42,198 nucleotides of DNA from Chara braunii. Lineage: Eukaryota; Streptophyta; Charophyceae; Charales; Characeae. This document shows, piece after piece, positions 20,079 through 30,409 of this stretch (its first letter is position 1; every line of letters begins with the position of its first letter). The position numbers and the translations under genes are program-made. The stretch covers positions 455,029-497,226 of the forward strand of contig BFEA01000816.1 in assembly GCA_003427395.1 (NCBI GenBank). The letters are read 5' to 3'. The notes beneath the pieces are model-generated. The model worked only from the letters and a program-made list of their open reading frames with translations, was not told the origin of the DNA and ran no database searches.

Positions 20079-22172
20079 GCTTACCGGACCATATTAAGCG
20101 ACGTCCCCGTCGCGTCGCCAGATCAAAAAGCTATAGACTCCCTTTCATTCCAAATGCTGACGAGATCAGAACCAATCCGATTAGCCGACAAACTCAGGGT
20201 CGAGGCCTCCATCAAACCGTGCCAACACACCTATATGCTGCCAGGGTTTCAACCTGGGTCTCCATTGCCCCGACACCAGGACGCCGGTGTATTACGCATC
20301 AATACTACAGCATAAGTTCCAAAGGCCCCCAAACCATCCTCTTCCCCCTCGTCCTGGACAGTCGCCGGCCTCTCGTTGGGTGTCCCAGTTAGCCTCTTCC
20401 TCATAAGCAGAGCCATAACTAGGGACGTGGGCTTCGAATGGGGCCTATGAAGGCATTCTCTGCCTTCTTCAACAAATTCCTCACAGTCAAACAAAGTACA
20501 CAAGTATAAGCTTGTAGCCTCTCTCGGGCTTTTCTGCAGTCTAGTACAGAAATGTCAGGTCCCCATCCGGGCCCACCCTAGCCTGGCTGATCGGGCCAGG
20601 TTTACGGCCCACCACGTTGTTACCTTAGCGGCAGTATCCTCCCATTGGTTATACAATGGCAGGTATGTCCCTGATAATCAATCGATCAGGGCTTCCAAAA
20701 GACTCGACTCTTATCCCGCAAGGTAATTTCCTTGGAGCGGGCAACTCCCCTTAAACTATTGCCTTGCGGGCCCGCAGCCCGGTTGTGCCGGCTAGCAGCC
20801 ATCCACTAGGGGTTGCGCCCAGGTGGCACTAATCTTTACCGTTAGCCTGGTATTCCCTCAAATATGTCTCAGAATTAGCACAGGTGGCCCGACGGGGTAT
20901 CACAAACAATTCACGGCCGCCGCGGGACTACGCACGGGTCTGAAGGCATTTACTGACCCTCCTATAATAGGCACAACATCCTTCGCTCAATCACAAACAG
21001 TCTCCCCGCCGGATCCACAAGGCCGCGGCTCCTGACTTGATCAGAGCCAGCAGTCGCCCACCCTGAGAGATCTCTCGCCCTTTTCAAACATTTCAAGCAA
21101 ACATGGTCCCCTCTCGTCAGACTTTATCAGCACAGACAATGTTTTCCACACCATTCAATTTTTACCCACCCTTACTTAGTGAAGGGTGCCTTTCACAAAA
21201 GATTTCCTAGCCATCTCCTTCTTGTATGGGATGCCTCCTCACACGACCTCTTCCAAAACCATGAAGGGGTCTCTACGCAATGTAATTCCCACCTTCCAGA
21301 ACCATGAAGGGGGTCTTAGTCATCAAACACCTCAAACTGAGGAGCCACCTTCTGGGTCCCTATACGATTTAGGCAACGATGTTTAGTATGACCAAACATG
21401 CAAATTCCTAAATCCATCAATCCCGTACGATTCTCACAGTTTTCACAAACAGGCTGCACTTCCCCTCCTTATACTCTGCCCTCTCGTCCGCTTGCAGCAG
21501 ACCGCACGAGTATACTGGAGGGTAGACAACTTTACAATTTACACAATCATGCCCATGAGATGTATCCTGTACATTTCTCACACAAAGCCAAACATTCATC
21601 GAGATAAATCCACACATGTGAGAGCAATAGTGATCGTCACAAGACAAGTCCCATAGGATCTCAACTCATAGTATACTCAGGGAGTAGAATGCCTCCCCCA
21701 ACAATCGAATACAAGCACTCAACTCAATACCCCGCCTGTCTGAATAGGACTCATAATCCCACTGTACACTCATCAAATACACTCGGGAACATAACATCCG
21801 CCTAATCATCCACAGAATATCTAGCCCCTGTCCTCCCCTGCTGGGAAAACTCACACCCCGAGTGCTATAAACTCCCAAATCCCATTCAGAGCAGCAATAG
21901 CTTGTGAATCACAAAGCCAAATGTAACTAAATGGTCTGATATATCATACAACTGAGTTCTACCCCTGGGTCGTAGCCCACGAAGAAGCTCAAGAAGGAAC
22001 AAGCGAACAAAAGTCACACGCATATGTACAATTGGATAGAAACTCCTCCCACCACTCCTACGCACACACACATCTAGGGCCCGCTCAACTGACTCAAGGT
22101 ATGTACACCCCTAACCCCGCCCTGTGTGTGTCAAGGATCTCTAATCCTATCAATATATAGACAAATCGATCC
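20079..22172. other. 3' non-coding part of element interior
   Basis: No coherent frame. It lies between the second Gag-like ORF and the 3' LTR. Close to the LTR is a tRNA-like sequence (20234-20314). The phrase AACCATGAAGGGG occurs twice (about 21258 and 21301). No purine-rich tract adjoins the LTR on the minus strand, although a polypurine tract is expected there. Confidence 0.6.
20234..20314 (-). ncRNA. Possible tRNA-like sequence (Asp-like, degenerate)
   Basis: The minus strand from 20314 folds as a cloverleaf. A perfect 7-bp acceptor TATGCTG/CAGCATA closes it. A perfect T-arm CCAGG-TTGAAAC-CCTGG follows, and ACACC/GGTGT forms an anticodon-like arm with GTC in an 8-nt loop. The D-arm is weak (ATT/AAT). 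TGTAGTAT near the start and GACCC-x-GGTT resemble tRNA-Asp, the same species as the primer binding site. Odd points are the 15-nt variable region and the 8-nt loop. It could be a tRNA fossil or chance. Confidence 0.35.
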
Positions 22173-24030
22173 CTACTTACATAATTCCTCCTGGTTCTGC
22201 CTATATAACTGAGCCCTGCCCCCATCTGGAGCTCGCTCTACTATCCTCCCCTGCCTGTCATAGAACTTGCCGTCGAACTCCGCAACTCGCCCCTCGGCCT
22301 TATTTTCGAGGAGTTCTGGGTAGTCCACGGCTCTATGCCCTTCCTCCTTGCACCAGAAACAGCAGGCATCGTGCCATCTGGCAGTCTTCTTCTTTCTCCC
22401 CTGCGAACTCGATGCCGAAGGCATCCCCATGGTCTCAGTAGTCACCTCATGACACGAGGGCAACCCCACATGGCCCTGAGGTCCATGCTCCATAGCCTGA
22501 GCACCCCCACCCTCTCGTATGGCCGTGCTCACTGGCCTGCAGCCCGGCGTGCCCAACTCGCGGGGTCCCTCCTCATGAGCCCTCTCTGTCATCACCGCCT
22601 CATCTCTGCATACCCCTGACGGCTGAGGGTCCCCCATAACGGTGGGCTCACTCATGACCTCCTGCTGCTGTTGTCGCTGCGAGTCAGGCTTCCCGGAGTC
22701 CTTCTCCGTGGACCAGAAACCTAACTCTGTCCTCAACTTTCCCAATCTCGGAGCATCCTCTGGAGTGTCGAGCCTCTGAGGCCTCTCCTGTGGAGTGCCT
22801 ATCCCCGTGGCTGCCACCAGCTCATGCAAGCGCGAACCTATCCTCTCCGTGGACATAGCCATAAGCGACTCCTGCGCACCACCTTCCTCCTCAACTGCGT
22901 CCAAGGGCACCTCCTCCATCGGCTCACTCTGTCGGGGGACCTCCACTGCTGCTCCTTGGCTCGGCGAGGCGCACATCCCCCGGCCCTGGCCATCGGCACC
23001 GGCTCGCCCCACCTGGCTAGCCTCCCAGGCTGCTGAGAGCCTATCCACAACAACCGCCATCTCCCCAAATCTCCTCTCCCACTCAACCTCTCTAGCCTGG
23101 CTTCTCGCCCTCTCCTCGGCAAGCTGAGTAGTCAGGTGCTCCACCTCCAACTCTTTGACTCGGAGCTCATTGCTGAGTAGATTATACCACTGGAAAGACG
23201 TGACTGTCGTCTCGCATACCCTCCGATCCATGCTCTCAATCGCCTGCCTGGTCGCGGAGAACCCCAAGTCCCCCATCTCTCTCAGCTCACTCGTCTCCTC
23301 GTCCGCCCGTCCTGCCTCTCGTGACCTCTGGCGGGCTGCATCCCTCTGGCTCTCATACCTAGCCCGCAACTCGTGGATCCTCTGCTCACTCGTCTTGGGC
23401 TCGACCGACGGTGTCGGCTCTATCCCTGCCACCTCCATCTCAGCCTGTCTTGCGTATATCTCATCCAGACGGACCCGCACTCGGGCGGACTTCTCTTCGC
23501 GGGTCTCTCTTGGGGTTCCTTCCACTCGCGGCCCCTGGTCTCCTGGAGTCGACGCCTCCGTCTCCATCCCTTCGCTCGCGCGCGACACTACTGGCGGTAA
23601 CTCTGCTGAAATGGGTTCCTCGATATCCGGGCTCTTGGTCACCTGCGTGGCCAAGGGCAAGTCAAGGGGCGCCTCTATCCTCGCTCTCTCACCCACACCC
23701 TGGTCCTCCGCCTCTGCCTCCTGCTCAGGTATAGTGGTGGCCTCAGGGGGAAACTCCGGAATCTTTTCACTGCCTGGATCGGGAATCCCCTCTAACCATG
23801 AACGCTGTGCTGGCTCTGGAGCTGGAGAGCATGGGGGGGTATCGTCCCCAACCGTGATCACCTCTCTACCCTGAGGTCGTACCGGATCCGGCCGCTCGGC
23901 TACCATCTCAGGATCCTGCGGCTCCTCTCGGTCTCGCATGTCTGTCTCCATCTCGGGGTCGAGGGGCTCCTCCAATGGTACATAGCACGCCGGCTCAACT
24001 GAGCCCTCTCCCAGCCGTGAGGCCTCCTAT
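22173..24030 (-). pseudogene. Second Gag-like ORF, C-terminal part
   Basis: This is the longest frame of the post-pol region (600 residues from 23975, with no ATG at its head, so a continuation of upstream frames). It has an acidic, Pro/Glu-rich first third, a coiled-coil stretch (LRVKELEVEHLTTQLAEER), then disordered sequence. The C-terminus holds C539-x2-C542-x4-H547-x4-Y552, a CCHC zinc knuckle whose last Cys is Tyr (TAC; TGC by one transition). DGKFYDRQGRI follows, echoing DGDIYDRWGTHI after the knuckle of the first Gag. This suggests a duplicated Gag rather than an envelope protein. Confidence 0.7.
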
Positions 24031-24400
24031 TGGGATACATTGAGATGAGTTGCTAAGCTTCAGAATGGCGTCTCTCTTGGTATGTCTAGCTCCTGCGTTG
24101 ATGGCAATGGCGAGGGCGGCCTCAACTCCTCGCTCGTAATCCGCCGAAACTCAATCGCCCGGAGGCCACAAGCAGGGAACGATTCCTCTGCCAATGCGGG
24201 CCCTGCGGGCTCATCCTCCCACTGGGCTGGGGCTCCCCTCCCCTCTCTGGCCAGCCCCGCTCTCTCGGTGCCGGTTCCCTTGGCCTGTTGTTTCCCCGCC
24301 GCCTCTTAGCTCTGGGCTCGTGCCTCTCGTGCTGTGGCCGTCCGAACGCCCTCCTGAGCTAGGCCTTACAGTCCTCCCAGTCTTGAGCCCTTTCTCGAAT

Positions 24401-24655
24401 CTACGTGACCGCCTGCTTCTCCGCCTGCCTCATCCAGATAAGTAGGGCCTGCACCCATTCCCCCTGCGCAACCCCCATACTCAACGTGTAGTGCTCATAT
24501 GCGGGGATGAACTCATCTGCGTTTCCCCCCTCCAATCGAATGGGCATGCCATCCCGCCCCCTAGGGGAAGCTCTCAACCTCTGCATCCCTGCCTCCACGT
24601 CTGGCCAAGTCAGGGCCTCCTCACATATCTGAGTGACAGGCTCCTCAAACCGCCC
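24401..24655 (-). pseudogene. Second Gag-like ORF, middle part
   Basis: This frame continues the protein begun at 24854 after a frameshift near 24655. It reads GRFEEPVTQICEEALTWPDV, RLEGGNADEFIPAYEHY and WVQALLIWMRQAEKQAV, a helical, capsid-like layout. It ends at a TAG; downstream the same protein goes on in broken frames to 24031 with KAxLRRAFGRPQHER-type text. No known domain beyond a resemblance to retrotransposon gag capsid. Confidence 0.55.
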
Positions 24656-24854
24656 TATATAAGTGGTGAATCCTCTCTGCCACTGACCACCCTCTCTGTG
24701 CCGCATGGTTCCGATAAACGTCCAAGAAGAGCTCAATGTTATCGTCATCGAACTCGGGCGTAGGCTCCCTCCTAGGCGGCTCATGCTGCTCGCCTCTTCC
24801 CTCCATCCTCTGGGGCCCCTGGCGTGGCCGTGTGTCCCTCCCTCCCCTCTGCAT
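24645..24854 (-). pseudogene. Second Gag-like ORF, N-terminal part
   Basis: The start chosen is the ATG at 24854-24852 (MQRGGRDT), the first after a good splice acceptor at 24877. It encodes an Arg/Gly/Pro-rich head, then PTPEFDDDNIELFLDVYRNHA and RGWSVAERIHHL, resembling the N-terminal helices of a retrotransposon capsid. The frame is lost near 24655. The ORF lies directly behind pol on the same strand, in the env position. Confidence 0.6.
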
Positions 24855-24876
24855 GAATGCCTTCGAAAAGTCAGAC

Positions 24877-25057
24877 CTGCACAACAGGCGAGAGACAACA
24901 AGCAGGCACACAGCAGGGTCAGCAACCGAGTCATTGGTCTAGGAAAATCCCACACACACTCCACACCCATCCATCCCAATCATCCACCTATCTAGCCATC
25001 CGACCTGGGTAATACCTAGGCAAGACTCTATCCCTAACGAGGTCTCATGACCCTTAC
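24877..25057 (-). other. Intron-like segment between pol and second ORF
   Basis: On the minus strand the pol stop codon TAG (25060-25058) is followed at once by GTAAGGG, a good 5' splice site. After 181 nt a pyrimidine-rich tract (TTGTTGTCTCTCGCCTGTTG) ends in TGCAG/G at 24877, and the first ATG of the second ORF comes 22 nt later. The layout suggests splicing to express the downstream ORF, either with this donor or with one in the leader (candidate at 31828). Confidence 0.4.
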
Positions 25058-25423
25058 CTATTCCCTGGCCACAAACTTCTTCAGCCTTGTCCCTGATACC
25101 CCGTCCTGCCACCCTGCACCATCCAGCTCTTCGATTTGGTAGGCCCCAAACTCGCCACACCGCACGATCCTATAGGGTCCCAGCCACCGCTTGTCGTGCT
25201 TCCTAGACCATTGTTTTTCCAGCGAGGAGTCATACAGCAGCACCACATCTCCGACCTTCAGCGGATCTTTCCTTATTCGGGCCATCTGGTCCCACCTCAT
25301 CTTGTCTTCCATGCGACTTCTCTCCACCTGACCAGCGGCCTCTTGTAACCTTTCCTCAGCGACCCCCACCTGCCGCGCCCGTATATCGAGCAGTTCTTCA
25401 AAGGACAGGTTCACTTCCAGGTC
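25058..25423 (-). pseudogene. Integrase C-terminal domain (pol end)
   Basis: Same frame as the integrase core, separated from it by a TAG at 25424-25426 (one transition from CAG). It contains LKVGDVVLLYD and KRWLGPYRIVRC, the GPY/F-type module at the C-terminus of Ty3/gypsy integrases, and ends KKFVARE. I see no chromodomain. Confidence 0.85.
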
Positions 25424-27391
25424 CTAATGCCTCCACGTTTTCATAAAGCTTTCTATGGGAAAGGTGGCATGTCTTCCATACCATAGTGTGGTTGGTGCAT
25501 ACTTGGTAGTCCTTTTCACTGTAACATTTTCCACGAAGAATGCTGCTCTCAGGAATTTCAGCCACTGGTTAGGCTTTCCCTCAATCCATTTGGCCAGGAG
25601 ATTTGTGATGGTACTATGCCCCCTTTCCACAGGCGCGTTTGCCTGAGGGTGCGCGGCAGTAGTGCAGTTTGCCACCACGCCGTATCCCGCAAGCAAGGTC
25701 CGCACCTCGTTACACGTAAACTCCGACCCCCGGTCCATCACAAACTCTCTGATAAATGGATAGCGCAAGTAGTACTCTTCGATGCACCTTGCTAAAACAG
25801 GGCCTGTTTTCGTATGAATAGCCCGACCGTCCACGAATCCGTTAAGGTTATCCCGTGCGTCGAAGATATAGTTACTTCCGTCCTCCCCAAGTGGCATGAA
25901 CAATAGGTCCAGGTGTACGACTGCACCCACTTCCCTCTCTAGTCTGGGGTGCAGAGGCTCCCCCGGCCTTTGCGATGACCTTTGTTGGCAGGGCACACAG
26001 GACTGGCAGTACTTGATGATCATAGTCAGCATTCCATCCCAATGGTATAGCTCACTTTTCTTTGCGCACGTGGCACTAACCTTTTTGTGCCCCCCTGCTA
26101 TACCATCGTGTAAGGCTGCTATGACATCGATCTGTCGGTTCCTCCCACATACGATCCTCTTGGGGTTCCCAACCTGTCGCTTTATAAACAAATGGTCATC
26201 TCTCACTACGTAGAGATGCCTCATCTTTTGGGCCTTAGCACTTGCGTCCCTATCCCTCATTTCGCACGACAGGAGTAACCCCAATTCCCAATAGATCCCA
26301 TCATACTCCTCAACACGGAAGGATTCCCTGATCTCTCCCTCTTCGAACTCGTCGTCCTGACTCTCAGGAATAAGAAGCTCGCCCTCCTCTGAACTCGCGG
26401 CGCTCCTCTGGCTAAAGTTCCCCTGCAGGAACGTGTTGGTGAGCAAGTACATTTTTCCCATCAGTTGTTCATGTTCCTCTATCTGGGTCGGGCCTTCCTC
26501 TATCGTCCTTACCTCCTCTGCTAGACTATGTGTCCCTGCCAATGCCAACCTTATCATCCAGCCAACATCCTTACTCCCCCACGGATCTTCTTCCTGGAAG
26601 GGCTTGAGGACCAACTCCTCCTTCTCCTCGTACCCCCTTGGTGCTAGCCATATAGGATGCGCGACGCAGCTGGGCACCCTCAGCGACCATTCATTTATGT
26701 GGAGGCGGGCATCCTCCTCCTGGTCCAAGAACCCATCAACTGGTGGGGTATCCTCAATTGATTCTTGATTCGCCCCGTCCCAGTTGATACGGCTCAATCC
26801 ATCTGCCGTGTTCTTGTCCCCGAGAATCCTCTCCAACTCAAAGTTAAACATCCAAATGTAAGTCAACCACCTCGCGATGGTTGGGTCAGATGGAGTGTAA
26901 CTTTTCAGGGAACACGCTAGCGCGGTAGGATCCACCCTCAAAATGAGCCGCCTGCCAAAGATATAGTTCCGGAAGGTCCTTAGGCAATGGAGTACCGCCA
27001 ACGTCTCTTTCTTAAACTGGGAGTAATTCCTTTCAGTCGTATTGAGGGTGCGCCTTTCAAACCTCAGCGGCCTCTCTTTCCCATTAGCATCCGCCTGAAT
27101 CAGGACTCCTCCTAAGGCAGTTGGCCCAGCGTCCGTCTCGACAACGAATGGCTTCTCCTCCGTGACCTCGTAGTTCGGCGCTCCCAGCACCAAGCCTCCT
27201 TCCCTAAACTCTCCCTTCATCCTTTCCACAGCCTTCTCCTGGTCCTCGCTACAGACCCATTCCTGATCTGACGCACTAGCTTTCTTAAATGCTCTGTCTT
27301 GGTGGCGAAATCCTTCACAAAACTCGTTTAAAACCCACAGGTCCCAAGGAAGCTCCTCACGTCCGTTATCGACTGGAAGGGGACTGGCCAC
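25424..27391 (-). pseudogene. RNase H and integrase core of pol
   Basis: The frame is open for 655 codons; real similarity begins near 27285, where it takes over from the RT frame by a shift. It shows the RNase H start VVETDAGPTALGG (D87), then NYSQFKKETLAVL and DPTIARWLTYI...ADGLSRI, a linker, and an integrase zinc region with HDGIAGGH and CQSCVPC. The core follows, with D in VVHLDLLFMP, D in FVMDRGSEF and E in APVERGHS. The DDE triad is intact. The product would insert element cDNA. Confidence 0.92.
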
Positions 27392-28446
27392 TCCAGGATC
27401 TTATCCGTCTTCTTCACATCTGGCCTCCGCCCTTTCTCGTTGCAGACAAAGCCCAGAATCGTGGCCTCCCTCATGCAATGCTTCGATTTGGGGCCGCCCG
27501 CCGTCAGGTTGTGTTCTTCCAGCAGACCCAGAACCTGATCGATATCCTGGACGTGCTTCCAGACGAACCGCCTTACTCCTGGGATCACTTCGTCTTCCTC
27601 CTTCTCCTTTGGACCCTTGACCGCCAAATCGTCAATGTAGGGCTGAGTGATATGTGGACTAACCGTCTGCATGGCCCTAATCATGTGCCTTTGCACCATC
27701 GCCACCGCATTAGTCCACCCCTGAGGTGCCACGTTCATGTGTATCAGCCCCCTTGGCGTATGCATCGCCGTCACCGGCCTATCCGGTGGGTACACAGGAA
27801 ACTGGTCATACCCAGAGTAAAGGTTTATAAGTGAGATTATAGGCCTTCCTGCGCATGATTCTGACAGGGCGTCTGCGTTCGGCAACCCTCCCGCGTCCCG
27901 CACCGTCACTGCATTCAGTCGTTGTAGATCCTGCACCCACCGCAGCGTACCTTTCGGCTTGATAAAACAGAACCAAGGGGAAACATACGGTCCACTAGAG
28001 TAATCTGCCACATACGTCCTCATCTTCCCATCCAAGTAATCCACCACCTTCTTCTCCTCATCCGGATTCGGGTACCGCGCGCCCCTAAGGTTCCACGGCT
28101 CGTGTGAGACGGTATGGATTCGTATCATCGGGATCTTATCCACGTCCAACCTCCCACGCTCGTCATCATTAAACGCATACGCGCAATGCCTCCTCCTCAT
28201 GGTCTCCACCATCAAGGTCCTCTCCTAGGGCGATAGAAAGCCAGGCTCGCCAATTATCAACCCTTCCTCATTCTCATTATTGATGCGGCACGACCCTGCC
28301 TGCGCGGGTTCCCACATACGCCTTATCAACCCTCACTCTCGCTCATTGTAGGCTTCCTCATCCTCCGTGACAAGCACGGGGACCGAGCGGCACCTCTTGT
28401 CTATGGTCTTGTACCGCCTTTGGGAGCCCTGCTTAAGCCCTCCCCT
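27328..28446 (-). pseudogene. Reverse transcriptase domain of pol
   Basis: Open from 28215 to a TAA at 27328-27330; the same frame extends up to 28446 with stops at 28333-28335 (TGA) and 28225-28227 (TAG). RT blocks are LRWVQDLQRLNAVT, SLINLYSGYDQF (motif A), FGL-equivalent VAPQGWTNA and PYIDDLAV (motif C, intact). In motif A the catalytic Asp is Asn131 (AAC at 27823-27825, one transition from GAC), so this enzyme should be dead. LEWPVPFQSITDVRSFLGTC is the usual connection towards RNase H. Confidence 0.92.
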
Positions 28447-29569
28447 AAAAAAGGCCGACTTGTTGTTTGGGCCTGGGCCATCGCAGGGTCCCTCTCCTCC
28501 CGGGAAGCCGATAGACCAGCTCCACTTCTCCCACCTGAGGGTCTTCCAGGACCTGCTCCCTCAATGCCTTTATGGCTTCCGGGTCCGCCATATCGTGCGC
28601 CGCCACCACCTCCATTGCCTTATTCACATCGTTAAGGCTCAGGGACAACACCTCGCCTGCTCCTTCCCCCTCTTGTTCCTCTCGGAGTCTCCGCCGCGCA
28701 TACTCCGACTCCTCGAAGGTAAAGGAGCCGAGGTTGAGCCTATTCCTCGCACTTTCGGGCCCTGTGTTCCGACACTTGATGATCTCGTAGTTTCCGCAAG
28801 CCGGATCAGATAGAGCCAGAATCATCGTCCCCTCATGCCTGTTGAAGACCAAGGTCTCCGTCCGGCAGAGGAACGATCTTCCCAGAAGAATAGGGTGGTC
28901 GACGTCGGGCATGACGAAGAAGCACATCCGCGCCCTTACTCTCCCAATCTCCACCATCACATTAGACGGGGTGCCGCAAAAAATGGCCTTACAATTGGCG
29001 CCATGCAACACGCCATGGTCCGAATGGTCGACCTCCAACCCCAACATGGTCGCGTCCCGCTCCCGGATGATGTTCATCTCCGCACCCGTGTCCACCATTG
29101 CGATGCTCGGCTGGTCCCTCACCTTCAAGTCCACCAACCCACACGCCACACATTTCCAATCCATCCTGGTGCCTGCCTCTGTCCACTCTATCTCCCTAGG
29201 AAGAATTGAGCTCAGGTGGACATTGGGCACTAATCTTCACGAGAGCCGCCCTTTCAGCTCACCACGGAGCCTTGGTGCCGACGCCAAAATGTCCTTTAGA
29301 TTCATCAAATCGTTATGGCCTTCCGGGAGCTTGTCCACCATTCGCTCCACATCAAAGCCTTCCTCCAGCTGGACCGCGTACTTTTTCCTCTTTGGCACGC
29401 CATCATGCAGACTCGGCTCCGCCCCTCCCTGAGCCCCTCTCTTCTTGGCCCTCTGTTCCGCCCTCCGGTCCTCCTCCTGCCGGAGCCTCTCGTCCTCTTC
29501 GTCATCGCCCTCATCTTCCTCTTTTTGAACCTCTACCACTTCCTTCCTTCGTTCGGGCTCAGGGTCCTT
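28447..29569 (-). pseudogene. Linker and aspartic protease of Gag-Pol
   Basis: In frame with Gag. After the TGA at 29570-29572 comes a charged linker (EEDEGDDEEDERLRQEED), a second TGA at 29237-29239, then the protease with SIAMVDTGAEMNIIRE (D47-T48-G49), VLHGANCKAIFCG and ILLGRSFLCRTE. The frame ends at TAG 28445-28447 within CTTTTTTAGG. Here the continuing RT lies in the +1 frame. The protease would cut Gag and Pol from the precursor. Confidence 0.88.
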
Positions 29570-30409
29570 TCAAGGGGGCGCCTGACTGGGTGCCTGGCTA
29601 GGCCCTTGACTGGTGGTGGCCTTACTTTGACCCCTAGTCTGCGCGGCCTGAGGTACCCTTCCATGCGACGTAGGGGGTCTGAAGGTCATCCCTGACCTAG
29701 GACCTGCCCCGGCCGTCGCCACGCTTGGACATCCTTGTGGTCCTGACGACGACTCCGGACCGGACCCATAGAGCATCACCTCAGGAAGACTCATTTCCCA
29801 TTCCCGGGCCTGTTCACACATTGCCCTTAGTCGTTCCTGATACCTGCTGACCTTTGCAAGCAGGCCCTCCATCCTCTCCAGGATGGTCGAGGCTGACTCT
29901 CTCACCACCTCCTGCGCCTCTTCGTCGGACTCCACAACTATGGGCTCCTCCTTTATAGTCCCTGCCTTCAATCGCTGAGTTACTTCCTCATTTTCATCCA
30001 CAATTTCCTCGACTCTTACGCCGAGGTCTTGCCTTTCCTGCCATATCCTAAACATTGCTGGGGCTACTGGCGGCCCGGCCGCTGCCCGCCTGAGGGCTTC
30101 TTGCCTGATTCCTCCCGGGGTCTTGGGGTCAATGTGCGTTCCCCACCGATCGTATATATCCCCGTCCATACAGGTGGAGATTAATCCTGCCTTTTCGTCG
30201 TCCCGCCGTTGTTGGCAGAATCGTACAGTGTGGCCCACCTAGCCACAATGCCAACAAGTTGCATTCCTCCAGTCGAAGCGGGGTCTCCCGTACCCTTGGC
30301 CCCCTCCCTGGCTGCCTTGGCCACCTTGGTTCTAACCCCCTTGACCATTCCAGCCTCCTCCATGGCCTCCACCATTTCCTCCTCGCCCCCGGCCGCCCCC
30401 TCCTCTACC
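29570..30409 (-). pseudogene. Gag nucleocapsid region, with stops
   Basis: Same frame as the capsid part. A Gly/Arg-rich stretch with a TAG at 30332-30334 leads to CWHCG-stop-VGHTVRFC, a CX2CX4HX4C zinc knuckle whose sixth residue is TAG (30239-30241). DGDIYDRWGTHIDP follows, then an acidic helix (EEIVDENEEV) and a coiled-coil ILERMEGLLAKVSRYQERL, ending in Ser/Gln/Pro-rich sequence. The knuckle would bind element RNA. All metal ligands are present; only the stop breaks it. Confidence 0.85.

Noticed and set aside
23155-23874. Plus-strand open frame of 239 codons
   Set aside because: Antisense to the second Gag-like ORF, whose coiled coil and zinc knuckle fix the coding strand as minus.
22173-23975. 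Envelope glycoprotein in the env position
   Set aside because: No signal peptide, membrane helix or Cys pattern of a glycoprotein; the knuckle and coiled coil point to a Gag-like protein.
28842-29432. Plus-strand open frame of 196 codons
   Set aside because: Antisense to the protease region with its DTGA motif; a shadow.
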